Source of the DNA: Chrysoperla carnea
Lineage: Eukaryota; Arthropoda; Insecta; Neuroptera; Chrysopidae
NCBI RefSeq assembly: GCF_905475395.1
Contig: NC_058339.1
Location: forward strand, 80,938,520 to 81,002,519
Length of the DNA: 64,000 nucleotides
Direction of reading: 5' to 3'
The position numbers were made by a program, and so were the translations under genes. The number at the start of each line of letters is the position of its first letter. The first letter of the stretch is position 1. This document shows positions 1 through 11,252 of the stretch, in pieces. The notes under the pieces were generated by a model, which saw only the letters and a list, made by a program, of their open reading frames with translations, made no database searches and was not told the origin of the DNA.

Positions 1-837
1 TAACACAATCATAGAATAAAAGACAATTTATAATAATGTATATATTATTTATTACACATATAATAACATATTTTTAACCCAAATTTAACAACAAAAATGT
101 TATAAATATAAAAAATATAAATTGACGAAAGACACACAATAAAAATCCATTTATTATTATCAATTTCAAAGACAAATTTATTTATACCGTTAAAGATTAT
201 CTTATCTAGTGAATTTCTAATTTAATTTTGCTAATAAATACTACTTTTGCAAACAAATACTAGAGACGCTTAAAATATAAAGAAGAAGCATTAAATTCGA
301 TATTGCATTTATATCTAACAGTTATAGTGATTTTTATCAATTGCACCACAAAATTCAACTAAATTGATTGCTCCAATAAATTAATTAAATACTTTTATTA
401 AGAAAATAATAATAATTTTTCAATGTAATTTTGTGTGATTAAAATAATTTAACTTGGCTAATAATTTAAACTGCTTGATTTTTGTATTTTATGACTTTAA
501 TTTATTTGCAATCAAAACCAAATCGTGTAAGCAGTGGTAAAAAATAGCAAATTAATTTTACTATACTTCCACTGTACTCTTATTCTATTTTTTGAAATAA
601 GATTATGTATACAGAGTGATCATTTCAAAAGTACCCACTCTTAATAACTCTTGACCTAATGTGATTATTGTTTTGAAAGAAAATATGTCGATTTAGATAA
701 CGAGCGAGAAGTACAAAAATATTACCTAGAGAATTTTAAGTTTCACCCATTCGCTTCTATAGCCACCCCAACTGTGAAATTTCAAATGGCTTCCCTACCT
801 TGTTATACATCATCTGAAACGGCATAAAATTATCTAT
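1..837. other. Intergenic, no gene seen
   Basis: AT-rich sequence with stop codons in all frames; no recognisable element. Confidence 0.6.
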
Positions 838-968
838 TCACCATGATAAAAAAATGAAATCAATCGATTGGTTCTCAAGATAGACTACACAGAAGATGGA
901 GGGTATGAATTCAATCTTCTATTTTAAGAACCAATCCATCGTTTTCATTTTTTCTTATCATAGTTATC
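838..968. repeat. Short foldback (MITE-like)
   Basis: About 37-bp imperfect inverted arms (left core CAATCGATTGGTTCT, right core AGAACCAATCCATCG) around a short loop. No transposase content. Confidence 0.55.
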
Positions 969-1187
969 ATAGTTTATAAAGAGAGAATTTATCCCCTTAA
1001 AAAATTGATTATATAGCCGAGATGTCGTTTTTAATTGATGTTGCAATTTTGATTTTCAATTTTGTTCGAAATATATTTACACAATAAATTCAGTTAATTG
1101 TATTTTTCACTTGTTTATACAAATCGTATAAATAAATAAAATTTAATCACCAGTAAATTTTTTCGCAATCCAAACATTGCAGTATCA

Positions 1188-1680
1188 GGGTTGGCAACGT
1201 TTGCGAGAGTATATTTCAAGACGATCGAATTTCGGACATTTCTTTCTTTATTGGACTTGTAAATGATGTTCGTCTTGCATCTCTCAAAACTCTATCCTGC
1301 AAATTAAAATTACATTATTTAATATTTTTAGGGGATAATCCTGATGTCGAATTAGCTATATTACTCATAAAAATGTAAAACTAGAATTGATACCATGACA
1401 AAATTTGAAAGTGAAATTAAAATTGATTAAAAAACGATGAAGTTATAAGCAATCAAAGATTGCATTTAAAGGTTTCCCATTTCCATACTAGTGGGTATCT
1501 TCCTCTTTGTTAAATTAGAAATTTTAAATGTTCATATCTTGCATACTAGTAAAGATTTTTAAAAACCAACTTTACTTTTCTTTTCTTGAAAGGAGAATTC
1601 TTCAACTGAAGTGCTAAAAAAAATTAACAATCCAGTCTTCTTAAAATCAACTCATTCGTGACGTTGCCAGCTCTTATACC
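1188..1680. repeat. Interspersed repeat copy 1 (GGTTGGCAACG ends)
   Basis: The ends GGTTGGCAACGT and ACGTTGCCAGCTC are inverted. The interior (CCATGACAAAATTTGAAAGT and AAATTGATTAAAAAACGA) recurs at about 12060-12185 and 15765-16080, so this is a dispersed family, probably a MITE, lying just upstream of the small secreted gene. Confidence 0.6.
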
Positions 1681-1847
1681 AATCGTGTCTCCAAAATGAC
1701 ACATCACCACTGACGATGTCACCTCGAAACTACTTATAAGAATTACACTTTATATACAGGTAAAGTCATTCAAAATTTTTTATTTGAAGAACTCGTGCGA
1801 CAAAATTTGGATACTTCTCACACCAATTTTCTTAATAAATAATAATT

Positions 1848-2819
1848 ATGAATGCAATAATTATTTTCATCTTTTTTGGTTTGGCAGCGTTACTAACCAA
1901 CGTAAAATGTCAAAACTTTAACGGTAAAAATTTTTTTGATTGTAAATTTTAAATTTTTTCGATAATTAAATTTTTAATACAGACGTAAGCAAACCTGAAT
2001 TGAAAAGATGCGTTGAAGTGATGAAGCCATTTTTACAAACCCGGAGACGTGGAAAAACATTTTGCAAATTATTAGGTGAAGTACAGACTCAAAATATTGG
2101 TAATATTTAAGGGTAATTGATACATAAGTTTTTTTTTCAGACGCTTGTTATCAATCATACTTAAGTTATAGTGATCATCCCAATAAAAAAACTGTGGAAA
2201 TTCGTAAATGTGTAACTGACGGTATGTTAATGTTTAATAGACCTTTTTCTCCTTTTTTTTTTTAATGAAAGTAACTGTCTTGATAAATGGTCTAATTTTT
2301 TTTCCCGATCTTTTTTGGAGCCATATGACCGAGAAAACAGACAATGAAAATCATTCAAATTCAAATTGGCGAAAACGATCCGGAAACAAACGAAGTTACA
2401 CGAATGGCGTTGTGACGACATTTAAATTTGATAATAATGATATATTAATACGACTATTGACACAGTTTTATTGCCATTGCTTGTCGAATTGACGTCATTA
2501 ATCACGTGTGTTTTATAGGAATAAAATCTTTGTCTACTCATCCTTCTATTGAGGATGTACGAGCACCACGGCAATTTTAAATAAAAAGCTCAATTCTAAA
2601 ATTTTAAGGGGGTTTAAACTAAAAAGATTTAGGGAATTCGAATCTACATCATTTTTTACAATAAACAGTAACAAAAATACGGTATTGATTATTTCAGCAT
2701 GTTTTACCATGAAGTCTGATGAGCAAGAGTTTCCAGCAAGTTTGAGCAAGTTTGATGCATTTTGTGAGAACTTGGTATCCGGTGAAATGGGTTTCGCGAG
2801 ACCGAATTTTCTTCCTTAA
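1848..2819 (+). CDS. Small secreted six-cysteine protein, four exons
   Basis: Not recognised as a known family. I read four exons, 1848-1923, 1983-2099, 2141-2221 and 2698-2819, all joined in phase 1 at GT-AG junctions and ending in TAA. The product is about 131 residues. It begins MNAIIIFIFFGLAALL, a clear signal peptide probably cleaved after VKC or CQ, so it should be secreted. The mature part has six cysteines (KRC, TFC, DAC, RKC, DAC, AFC contexts), charged stretches including a TRRRGK motif, and ends FARPNFLP. The cysteine spacing does not fit odorant-binding or chemosensory proteins. Exon 2 has an alternative in-phase donor at 2076 that would remove eight residues. A TATATA stretch at about 1750-1757 lies roughly 95 bases before the ATG and could be the promoter. 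Intron 3 carries a MITE fragment. Consistent phases, signal peptide and polypyrimidine acceptors make a real gene likely, but no homology supports it. Confidence 0.6.
2548..2600 (+). repeat. MITE end fragment in intron 3 of the small secreted gene
   Basis: GAGGATGTACGAGCACCACG then GCAATTTTAAAT matches the terminus of the 19083-19419 element. Confidence 0.5.
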
Positions 2820-3787
2820 GAAAGAAGTATAAAGTTTCAAAAAGTTGTTAAATTTGCATACAACTATTTTGGGTTTATAAAAATATTAATCTTTATAAAT
2901 TAATAATAATTTTTTCTCGAATGTATTTCTCGAATTTATTTGTTCGAATTTCTTTACCTTAATACTTTCACCTTAATCAATTTTAATGAATCATTTTCGA
3001 GACGAAAAAACGATATTTAAAAAATTTTTTAATGCTATTTATAACATATTTGTGCAAAAAATTGGTTATATTGGTTTGCGTAAAGAAAAAAATTTTGAAT
3101 TTATTTAAAAAAAAAACAATTATTTGTATTTTTTTATCAGTTCTTAGCAAAAAAGTACTCTTTTGACTTTTTTCTTTAGACGCTTACTTTTCGAAATAAA
3201 AATTCTAGAAAAATTAAAAACTCAATATTCGATTTTATGAAAAATGTGTTATTTTTTCAATCTTACTTCTCAAGCTCACTAACGCAGCTCTTGCACTACG
3301 AATTTTTTTAATTAATGACTATACTGCGGGTTGAAGTACTAAGGTCATAAACAGAGTGTCAATAGTTATTATCTTGTCATACTATAGTTATTATTTTAAT
3401 TATAATTTTTATCCTTAATTTGTTTATAACAATTGAAAAGTTATAGATAAAAGTCGCGATTAGCTTTAAACGATATACTTTGTTAAAATTATCATTTTTT
3501 TTACCCTAATTTTTTTGTCGGGCACGTTATCCTTAAAAAGTCAAAAAACATCCCACCCGAAAAATCGTTATACCACCATTTGCACCCGAAAAAGTAGACT
3601 CCGCTCATTATTTTACGAACTTGCCTTATAGTTTGCATAAAAAGTTCATTAACTTTAGTATATTAAGTACATACTTATAAATATGTACACGTTTTTATCG
3701 ATAATGTTCAATTAATTTTATATTTGCAATAAATTCAATATGCTTTTAGAATGCTTAAGTAGTTAAGTATATAAGTATTTTATATTT
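2820..3787. other. Intergenic, no gene seen
   Basis: AT-rich DNA 3' of the small secreted gene. No AATAAA lies close to the stop codon; no conserved element recognised. Confidence 0.5.
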
Positions 3788-4145
3788 AACTAGCTTAGCC
3801 CGACCACTATTCACTATGGCTTTGTGTGATATTAATTATAATTATAAGGGAAGTAAATAAATATAGTCTAGCAACTGTAGATTAACCTAAGATTTCTGTG
3901 ACTATTCTGTAAAAAAAAGTTTTTCATAAAAAATGGAGCACGCGAAATTTAATTACCCGTGAGAAAGAAGTCGTTTTCTAACCACACACTTGCAAAGGTT
4001 GTTCTTGCGCTTTATTGATGGTCATAAAGAAAGCGAAGCGAAAAAAAAATTGAAGTCATTTGAACTAAAAAGCCATATTTGTCGCGTGAAACCAATTGAC
4101 TAATCTTTGAATTTTGCGGCCGTAAACAAATGAATACTAAAATTT
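3788..4145 (-). pseudogene. Helitron remnant: PIF1-like helicase C-terminal fragment and 3' end
   Basis: Reading the minus strand, 4010-4060 translates in pieces to FRFAFFMTINKAQEQPLQVCG, matching the 'FAMTINKAQGQ-L-VCG' motif of Helitron Rep/helicase proteins; the next bases, across frameshifts and a stop, recall SHGQLYVACSRV (here SHG*LNFACS). The minus strand then ends in a GGTCGGGCTAAGCTAGT-like terminus, as expected for the 3' CTAG end of a Helitron at about 3788. At least two stops and two frameshifts make it inactive. The upstream part of the protein was not found. Confidence 0.75.
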
Positions 4146-5268
4146 AAAGTAATAAAATATAACGACATCTATTCATATTTAATGAAACTTTTATCAGAGT
4201 TATGATCCAATACATGTCATCTATGAATATTTAACGAATGTATTTGACGTTCATGATACTCATCCCTTTTTTCGGTAATTTTAAATATATTCCATTCTCG
4301 TGGAAACTTCGGGAAACAAAGTATCCCAAACACTCTTGGATATAGATGAAACGACTTTCAAAATTTCAAGTCAATCTTTGACTGCTCCTAAGTTTTTCGG
4401 CTACAAACATATTGCAACTTATTTTTTATATATTAGACTACAGAATATTACTTAAAATATTTAGGACTACAAAATGTAACTTCATTATCGATATACCGGT
4501 TATAGAGACCAATATTTGTTATTAATATTTTGTAGAATATTTTGAATAATTTTAAATAACGCTTTTTCAGTTTTTATAAAATATTGATTCGAATATAGAA
4601 GATCTCAAACAACTTTTAGAAAATTGTTTAGCATTAGTTCTCAAAGCTATAATATTTACGGTTTTTGAAAAGATTTCGCTTATAACAAGTGAACCAATAG
4701 AAAAAGGCTTAGCACATGTCAGAGCTACGATACCAGTGCTTTTTTTGCCTATTTCATTAGCATTATTCAACACTGATATTTCATAATCAAAATCGAAATA
4801 TTATATCGATATCGCTTATAACGACAAAAATATTCTTAAACAGTTCAAAATAGTGTTAAGATGTTGTTTTGTTAAACTGGAAATGTACGTACATGTAACA
4901 AAAAAATGTATGTCACTACATGCTTTGGACATTATAGCCAATATATCCGCATATAATGTCAATGAATATTGGCCGCTGTAGCTGATATGTCGTTAAAACC
5001 GATGTTGTTATAACCGATACATTCATATATGTGTTTGTTATATAGGCATTCAGTCGTGACCTTCAAATTTAGTCGTTATAACCGGTTCGTCGTTAACCGA
5101 ATAACCGATGTCATTATAACCGAACATCCGATCTTGACATTGTATACTAAAAACGAATAAAGTAAAATTTAAAAGTATTAATAAATGTTTATAAAATTTT
5201 AAACAACAGCTAAAAAAAGTTTTCCAAGAAAAAATAATATGGTTATTTTTGGAGTCTATGTCAGCCAA
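4146..5268. other. Intergenic with degenerate 'GTTATAACCGAT' motifs
   Basis: No gene. Between about 4470 and 5130 the word CGTTATAACCGAT and variants recur several times (for example near 4990, 5010, 5070 and 5115), a scattered simple motif typical of an old interspersed element. Confidence 0.45.
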
Positions 5269-5289
5269 GGAAACAACTCGAACCGAGTT

Positions 5290-5612
5290 TTTCTTTTTGT
5301 TTAATTTTTTTTTTGTTTAGTGAATCTGAAGTACTCTAATTTTTCACTAAAAAAAGAATCATCGAAATCGGTTGGCGTTATATTGAGTTATTCGTCCTCT
5401 TGTCGTGCATACTTAATGCAAATTTAAAACTTTTGTAGATTTCTCATGGATCCGTTGTCAGAACTCGACCAAAATGAAATGGGACAACACAAATCATCAT
5501 CAAAATCGGTTCACCCAGTCGAAAGTTCTGAGGTAACATACATAAAAAAAAAAAAAAAAATATATAGTCGAATTGATAACCTCCTTTTTTGTTTGAAGTC
5601 GGTTAATAAATG
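5290..5612 (+). mobile_element. LINE-like 3' tail
   Basis: Contains ATCAAAATCGGTTCACCCAG, a run of A and then GTCGAATTGATAACCTCC with GAAGTCGGTTAATAAA, a layout I know from 3' ends of dispersed insect non-LTR-type elements. No reverse transcriptase is present, so the class is a guess. Confidence 0.4.
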
Positions 5613-7960
5613 ATGGAGGTATATTATTTACAAAATATTACATGATTTTTGTTGTATAAATTTAAAAACGACTGGTGGTAGGTAACACTGCAGTAGTAAT
5701 TAATATTTGTAATGTATTATATACAGTAATTAAATTATTATTAAATATTATAATCAAGATAAAAACGTTAATTAGATTTTGATTAACATTTTTATTTCAC
5801 AGGAAATATTAAATTATTATTGCGTAGTGCGCGCTAGTACCTACCTAAACCAACCTGATGCTTACTTGATTCTTGATTCTTGTTCACCTCTGCACTGTAC
5901 TGCACTGCACTATGAAGTGGAATGGAAGGAAGTACTTTCTTTTTTTTATTATTATTTTATTCATTAAATCTTAAAAGTGTGAAATAATTATTTAAATGTT
6001 AAATCAATTTAAATATTAAGCACGAGGTATGATTATTAACAAAGTTAAAAGAAATCCACCCACTGTTATCATGGTTGAAAGTAAATTTTTTATGGATAAT
6101 TCAAGCAATTTTATAAATTTAAAATTACTATGTCTGTAAGGCCGGTTCCCACAAAACGGACAAACAAAAACAAAACTGAAACTCGAGTCGAAAAAAACAA
6201 AACTGCAACTTTTTAGAAACTTGGAGATTGGCAATGTTTCAGTTTTGTTTTTGTTACAGTTTTGTTTTTGTTTGTAAGAAACTAGGATATATTTTTGTCG
6301 CAAAAATTAAACTTGAAAAGGGTAAAATAGGGGATTAAAGTTTGCATGGATAAGCAATCATACCTCAAGTTAGGGTTAGGTTATTCACAATATTATATGT
6401 TATACCACCAGTTCGAGTTACATCTAGGCATATAACTATCACGAGTAAGACAGAGTACATGCGTTAAGCAATGCATCTAAGTAAGAGGTATTATAATAGA
6501 TGTTATATGAAATTGCAAAAGTGACTTGTATCATGGATTCGATGTGTGTTAAGCTATGCAACAGTTCTTCTGTAATGTGCCTGCAGAGAGTGGGGGTCAA
6601 CACATATATATAATAACTCTCACTTAGATACATTGCTAAACGCATGTATTCTATCATACTCGCGATATTTATATGTCTAGATGTAAATCGAACTAGTGGT
6701 ATATCGGAATAGGACATAGACTGCATTTATTTTTATATCTAAATCATAGATCACCGAAAATACGAAAAACACCCCTAAAACTTCCTTTTTCACTTCTATC
6801 CACGCTGAGATGATTGGTTTTTCTATTTGATGCGTCATAAAGTCAAATTGTCGGAAAAATTCGAATAATTTTAATATATTCGTCGAAACCTCCCGAAAAT
6901 GTGGAAAGTATCCACATAGCTTTCCTAGAAAGATGCGTTTAATTGCTTTCTACGTGAAATTATATAAAACTTACGATAAAAATCGAAAACTGTCACCCAA
7001 AGCAAAAAAAAAAGATGTGTTCAAAGGATGGAAGTAAAGTTCAAGTTAAGAGGGCGGGTTATCCAAGTAGGTTCAAGGATAGCATGTGGTAGAATTGTCT
7101 TCTATAAATTTCTAAATTGTGAGTGGTAAATGGAGGGGATAAGAGAGGACTAGGAACGATTTCTAAATGATTCAACATTGATTCTTGGCGTTTGATTCTA
7201 AATGATAAACGATTCACTAAATGGCTCATTTTGTAAATTAATTGAAATAAGTCATTATCGCAAGCAAAGATTTATACATTTATAAAAAGTACTTAATTAA
7301 AGTAGTAATTTCTTCGAGGAAAATTACTCCTAGTTAATTTTAACAAAAAAAAATTCAAATCCAAAAAAAGCTTTGAATACAGTATTCTCTACCTAAAAAT
7401 AATTCACCCGAAAAAATCATATTTTCACTGGCCTAGATAAATTATACAAATTTTATCTAATCACAAAATATAAAATTTCTCTGACATTCGGGGGTTTTCC
7501 ACGTAGCTTGCCACCCAGATAGAACCAGCCATTAATTTATTCTCGATCGCATAAGTCCAAACCACAACCTCCTACATCTTAAAGATATAACAAAAAACTA
7601 AATTACCAATAAATGAAATTTTAAACTAAAAATTATAATAATTTGTATTCTAATAACAGCGATATATGGATGGTATTTTAATGATTTGTAAACATTTCTC
7701 TCGATAGTTTTAAAAAATTAGGTTAAGGTTTTTTATTTTTCTATTTTTAATTTATTTTATTTAATTTTTTTTTTATAAATATATATATATACGCCGTTGT
7801 TGATACAATTAAAACGGATATTCCCACAAAATTATGAATAATTGTTCTTATAAACAATAAATATTTCTTATATATGTTATTGCTGTGTATATTTTGTAAT
7901 TATAATTCTCATATGAAATCATTTACAGGGTGTCTCGATAAAACTTTGTGTTTATCTCTA
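5613..7960. other. Intergenic, mostly unassigned
   Basis: No gene supported. About 6140-6285 is a partial copy of the foldback element at 58053-58286. Short ORFs at 5779-5967 and 6439-6726 have no family signature. Confidence 0.5.
6140..6285. repeat. MITE copy (partial), GCCGGTTTTCCAC family
   Basis: Carries AAACGGACAAACAAAAAC and an inverted CAGTTTTGTTTTTGTTTG, matching the terminal inverted repeats of the 58053-58286 element. Confidence 0.55.
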
Positions 7961-8340
7961 TCCCTATATATTATAAATGTGAAAGTAAGCATGTATGTTT
8001 GTTTGTTTGTTTTTTTGTTACGCTTTCACGCAAAAATTAGCGAAAGGTTTTTTTACTGAAACTGTACAGTAATATTGCTGATATATCAGAATAACACATG
8101 AACTATAATTTATAAAGATATATTTTTAAAAAAATAATTTAATTAAATTTAATCTAATCATGATTATATATCTGCTCCATCTATGACCTTCAATTTTAAC
8201 CATAAATTAAAGATTTCTGTAAAAATTTAAAATAGTAAATGTCAAATCATGGCCACCTTTTCTGATAGACCTACTGAATGAATTATGACGATTTTACAAT
8301 TTAAAAAATTGGAAATTGTGCATATCTTTTAGCTGTGCAT
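7961..8340 (+). mobile_element. Non-autonomous Helitron, 3' truncated
   Basis: Starts TCCCTATATATTATAAATGT after an A, then the TTTGTTTGTTTG tract and TTACGCTTTCACGCAAAAA, colinear with the complete copy at 27949-28430. Similarity fades around 8340 where a tRNA-derived SINE abuts, so the 3' hairpin and CTAG end are lost. Confidence 0.65.
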
Positions 8341-8493
8341 CTCCTTCATGTATATACCATGTACTACACCAGCCCATCACAACTGTTAATGAAAGTAATT
8401 GTTGTTGTGACGCCGGGAATCGAAACCGCTACCCTAGGCATACCGCGAACGGAATTGGTTACGCCTTAACCAACTGAGCTACTAGAGTTGACT
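8341..8493 (-). mobile_element. tRNA-derived SINE
   Basis: On the minus strand the head (8493 down to about 8402) has an RNA polymerase III A box, TAGCTCAGTTGGTTAAG, and B box, GGTTTCGATTCCC, with an oversized anticodon region, followed by a non-tRNA body. The acceptor stem does not close as in a functional tRNA, so this is a SINE. Confidence 0.7.
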
Positions 8494-9185
8494 GTATCAC
8501 ATATATAAAATCATTTTAACAGCTTATAAAAAATTAAAACATTTTAAAAACTAACATAAAATCGCTGTCATATTGCAAAGTTTCTTCGTAATAGATGATA
8601 ATCTTCATCTTATATTATTTTAGAGTGAAAAACCATCATACTTTTGGACCGAGTTGAACAAGTCAGCTCTGTTTATTTATATTTCTAATTTTTTTTTTTT
8701 TTTTCAATTTTTAATAATAAAATATAGGTTGGTAAAATGTGTTTACATGAATTTTAATTGTGAAAAAAAAGGTATTGTATTTTAACTATTAATAGATAAT
8801 TACTATAGATTATATATTTATTTCTAATATAGATAAATATAAATATATAACGCAATAATATAAGTAATTATTAAATTACAGCAGAAGAAATATAAAAAAT
8901 TAATTATAAATGTATGTACCTGCATTGTATATGGTTAAGATTTTAATATGACAGGAAATACCATTATTAAGTATATATAATTATGAAATATTTGAATAAT
9001 AAAATATTCATGTTTAGCCTATATTTACCACCAGTGGCGGATTTAGGCTTGATGCCGCCCTCTCGGCCGCTATTTATTTAGTTTTCAATAATTTTCGAAG
9101 GTAGTTTCTAGAATTTTTTTCATTTTTTGAGAATTTCTCACAAGACGAGTAGTTGAAGCTACTTACAAATTTTCAATTGCCTATC
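8494..9185. other. Intergenic; one hAT-like end fragment
   Basis: No gene. CCAGTGGCGGATTTAGG at about 9033-9050 resembles the CAGTGGCG terminus of the MITE at 48371-48621, but no partner end is nearby. Confidence 0.45.
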
Positions 9186-9475
9186 TTTTATAGTTTTGGA
9201 GAAAATGAACACCCAAGTTTCGTCTTAATTTGCATCCTCACGGGAAAACAATGATATGTACAGAAAAATGTTTCAAACAAAAGCTGTTTATTTTTTATAA
9301 GGAACATTTAAACTTGGTCTATGTTGCTCATTTACGAACTGAAACTCACTTTTTACGTCCTGAGCACGCTATTTCAGCTGGATATGTTTTTGAGTTATCG
9401 TGTTGACAGACGCATAGACAGAGAGAAATTTATGAACACCTATACCAAATAAAAATTGTTTAAGGGTGCTGTACA
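9186..9475 (+). repeat. Unclassified family A, copy 1 (partial)
   Basis: Shares CATTTACGAACTGAAACTCA, CTTTTTACGTCCTGAGCACG and TTGAGTTATCGTGTTGACAG with copies at about 9.5, 19.5, 20.5, 41.5 and 53.7 kb. Confidence 0.7.
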
Positions 9476-9514
9476 TTGTATAATGAAATTAATTTCACTG
9501 AAAATACAAAAATG

Positions 9515-9895
9515 AAACAAGTGAAAACAAACAGTTGACTGAGTTAATTGTTGAAATACCATGTATAGACATTGTTGATTTCTTTATCACATTACACATA
9601 CAAACATGTGACACATACATAACTGATAATCAAGTATAGTACATATTATAAAATTTCCGCCTAATTGGCGCCCTCACGGGTAAACAGTGATGTTTACGAA
9701 AAAATGTTTCAAACTAAAGTTGTTTAATTTTTGATAAGAAACATTTTTTACATTTAAACTTTTGTTCTATCTCTAACGTTTTACAAGATGGGTCTTACGG
9801 ACCCAAGAAACAATTGACCTATGATGCTCATTTACGAACTTGACCTCACTTTTTACGTCCTGAGTACGCTAAATAAAATGTTCCAAACTAAAACG
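9515..9895 (+). repeat. Unclassified family A, copy 2
   Basis: Begins AAACAAACAGTTGACTGAGT and continues through GCGCCCTCACGGGTAAACAG and TTCTATCTCTAACG to CTGAGTACGCT; very close to 53740-54130. Confidence 0.75.
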
Positions 9896-10730
9896 GTATT
9901 TTCTTTTACCACGAACTCATTGAAATCGGTTTATACCCGATTGTGGGATACATAAAAATCTCATTGGTCAACGTACGTTTGGTAGACATAGAAAACTAAA
10001 CATGAATATTTTTAAAATACATTTTTAAGATAATTTCCGCTTTATATACCTTTTTCTTGTTTCTTTAATGGATATTTTAAATTCCAAAAATAAAAAAAAA
10101 GTGAAATGCTTTTGTGATAGACAAGTAAATTAAAATATTTATACAATAACAAAAAATTTTAAATATAAAATAGAAATTTCTTTACATAGACAAAAAAAAA
10201 TTTGATGTGATTTACTACTTAAAAATAGATTAAACAAACACAAAAAAAAATATACATATAAATAATTTGATAAAATACAAAAGAAGAAATAAAAAATGAC
10301 TTAAAAATAAAAATAAAAAATATATTAAACGGGTCAACCAAATCAAAGCCAAGGTCAAATGCTCATCGTGTGTGTGTTAGTCATGACCAAACCTACCACG
10401 AAATACCAACAAGTGTATTTTATATTATATTATACTTACCTTATAGGTAAGTAGTGACGAACCTATGTCAATGCACTTGGATGTTTATGTTTGGAGGAAC
10501 TAAAAAAAATATGTATATAAAAAAGACGTTTATGTAGGTTAACATAGCGCGATGAGTGGGAACTAAATAATGTTTTTGTGCTATTTTCAAACGATCCACT
10601 TTCATTTTTTTGTTGCTCCGCCTGCCATTCGTTACACTTTCCTCGGACAAGATTTTTTTTAAATATTATTATCGGGAATAACTTTTTTTGTCAAATATGC
10701 CTTCCCTAATTCCTGCAATCCTTTGGTAAA
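9896..10730. other. Intergenic, no gene seen
   Basis: AT-rich; short frame at 10468-10650 (-) has no family signature. Confidence 0.5.
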
Positions 10731-11252
10731 GTCTTTTGATTAAGGTGTTTCGATACCAAAACGAAAGTGTTACCAAAGAAACTGAAATTTTGTGTGTCAA
10801 TTCATGAGTATTTAATACGAGTTCTGTATAAATTTCTAGTCGATTCTCTGTACAGTTTACGATAAATAAACTATTAAAAACGGCCTTTTTTACATGGTGA
10901 TATATGAAAAAGGCGTAACAAAAGTTGATTATTAGTCTTTTTAAATTTTTTACTGTTTCCATAAAAAACTTTTATCAATATTTTATCCTTTTATGCTTTA
11001 AGCTTTAAAATTTCCTTTTAAGTTTTAAGCTGTAAAATTATATCAAAATTAAAAACTGTGTATAAAAATGAAAAGCATTTTTTGGTAAAAACACCGACTT
11101 TGATAGTTAATTTCTCGTAAACTGTACAGAGAATCGACATGAATTTTTCACACAAGACGTATAAAAAAAGCATGATTATTTGATAAATAAAATTTCAAAT
11201 CTTTGGTATCATTTCAATTTACTGTATCGAAATACCTTAAAGAGTTGATTGA
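10731..11252. repeat. Large foldback element
   Basis: Imperfect inverted arms of roughly 170 bp. Left: TAAGGTGTTTCGATACCAAA and CGATTCTCTGTACAGTTTAC; right: GTAAACTGTACAGAGAATCG and GTATCGAAATACCTTAAAG. The centre is AT-rich and non-coding. Confidence 0.7.

Noticed and set aside
6439..6726. 95-codon ORF on the - strand as a gene
   Set aside because: No signal peptide, domain or splice context; length is within chance for this composition.
8402..8493. Functional tRNA gene
   Set aside because: A and B boxes are present but the middle is too long and the acceptor stem does not close; a SINE head fits better.
10669..10962. 97-codon ORF on the - strand
   Set aside because: Coincides with one arm of the foldback at 10731-11252; not conserved in the other arm as a frame.
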